Source: Cyrtodaria siliqua (lineage: Eukaryota > Mollusca > Bivalvia > Adapedonta > Hiatellidae). From it: a stretch of DNA of 64,000 nt. The DNA lies in the NCBI GenBank assembly GCA_037043455.1, contig JAWPHD010001215.1:124001-188000 (forward strand), read 5' to 3'. Below, piece after piece: positions 63,680 to 64,000 of this stretch. Each line of letters starts with the position of its first letter. Position 1 is the stretch's first letter. Under the pieces are notes generated by a model. That model had not been told where the DNA came from, did not search any database, and was given only the letters and a program-made list of their open reading frames with translations. The position numbers and the translations under genes were made by a program.

Positions 63680-63719
63680 AACACAATTAGTAGATATATG
63701 TATATCTGCTAATTGTGTT
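63680..63719. other. Long hairpin
   Basis: aacacaattagtagatata and tatatctgctaattgtgtt pair over 19 positions with one mismatch and a 2-nt loop. It may be a MITE core or a small foldback. No other gene feature is seen from 63580 to the window end. Confidence 0.6.
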
Positions 63720-64000
63720 GATGTCATTAAAACTGGTGGTATAACTATGCAAATTAATACCGAGCATTATTACCGATTATCATCGATTATTATTGACCAT
63801 AGCAAAAGTTTTAAATATTCAGGTTAAGCCATACTATTTGCCTGGAATGTCATATGATACGTTCAGAGTTCAACGTTTTTATTTCATGTAAAACAATGCG
63901 ATGCTAATAAACTATTAAAAGTAATTAGTAAAATACGTGTTAAACAATGGTCTTCTGGTTTAGTGTCCTATTATGTGTGACAGGAATGTATAATTTAACT

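Overview
This window is eukaryotic nuclear DNA: AT-rich, intron-dominated and packed with repeats. The repeat types (Helentron/pearl-like elements with internal tandem units, a tRNA-derived SINE ending in a CAAA/TAAA tail, hAT and mariner-like remnants) suggest a mollusc, most likely a bivalve. The species cannot be fixed from the sequence alone.

One host gene spans almost the whole window on the minus strand: the 3' part of PCCA, the mitochondrial propionyl-CoA carboxylase alpha (biotin-bearing) chain. Eight consecutive coding exons can be read, from 60256 down to the stop codon at 5499. All have AG acceptors and GT donors, and they join in frame to exactly 903 nt (300 residues plus stop). 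They cover the end of the biotin carboxylase domain, the BT linker and the biotinyl carrier domain with its AMKM biotin site (codons 14433-14422). The upstream exons lie beyond position 64000. Coding sequence is about 1.4% of the window.

The introns hold everything else. The last intron (5568-14388) carries a 560-bp MITE, a 4.3-kb 59-bp satellite with higher-order structure, and a complete 3.58-kb non-autonomous LTR retroelement. The LTR element encodes one 359-aa protein with a zinc-knuckle pair at each end and a coiled coil between them, and its 3' LTR ends 34 bp from the donor of the biotin exon. The 9.7-kb intron (15743-25471) holds nested Helentron-like elements, a truncated LINE and an 18-copy 41-bp minisatellite. 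The 25.6-47.5 kb introns are mostly nested Helentron-like elements with TIR elements and a hAT remnant inside them. The 12.6-kb intron (47586-60187) holds a SINE, two tandem-repeat blocks, a 6.2-kb 40/51-bp minisatellite and a 40-bp minisatellite.

The most unusual observation is that last 40-bp array (56405-60216). Its unit is 29 nt of the PCCA exon 3' end plus 11 nt of the adjoining intron, including the 5' splice site, copied about 77 times. The intron therefore begins with a long tandem series of near-identical 5' splice-site sequences. A second PCCA exon (35649-35759) shows a two-copy version of the same thing.
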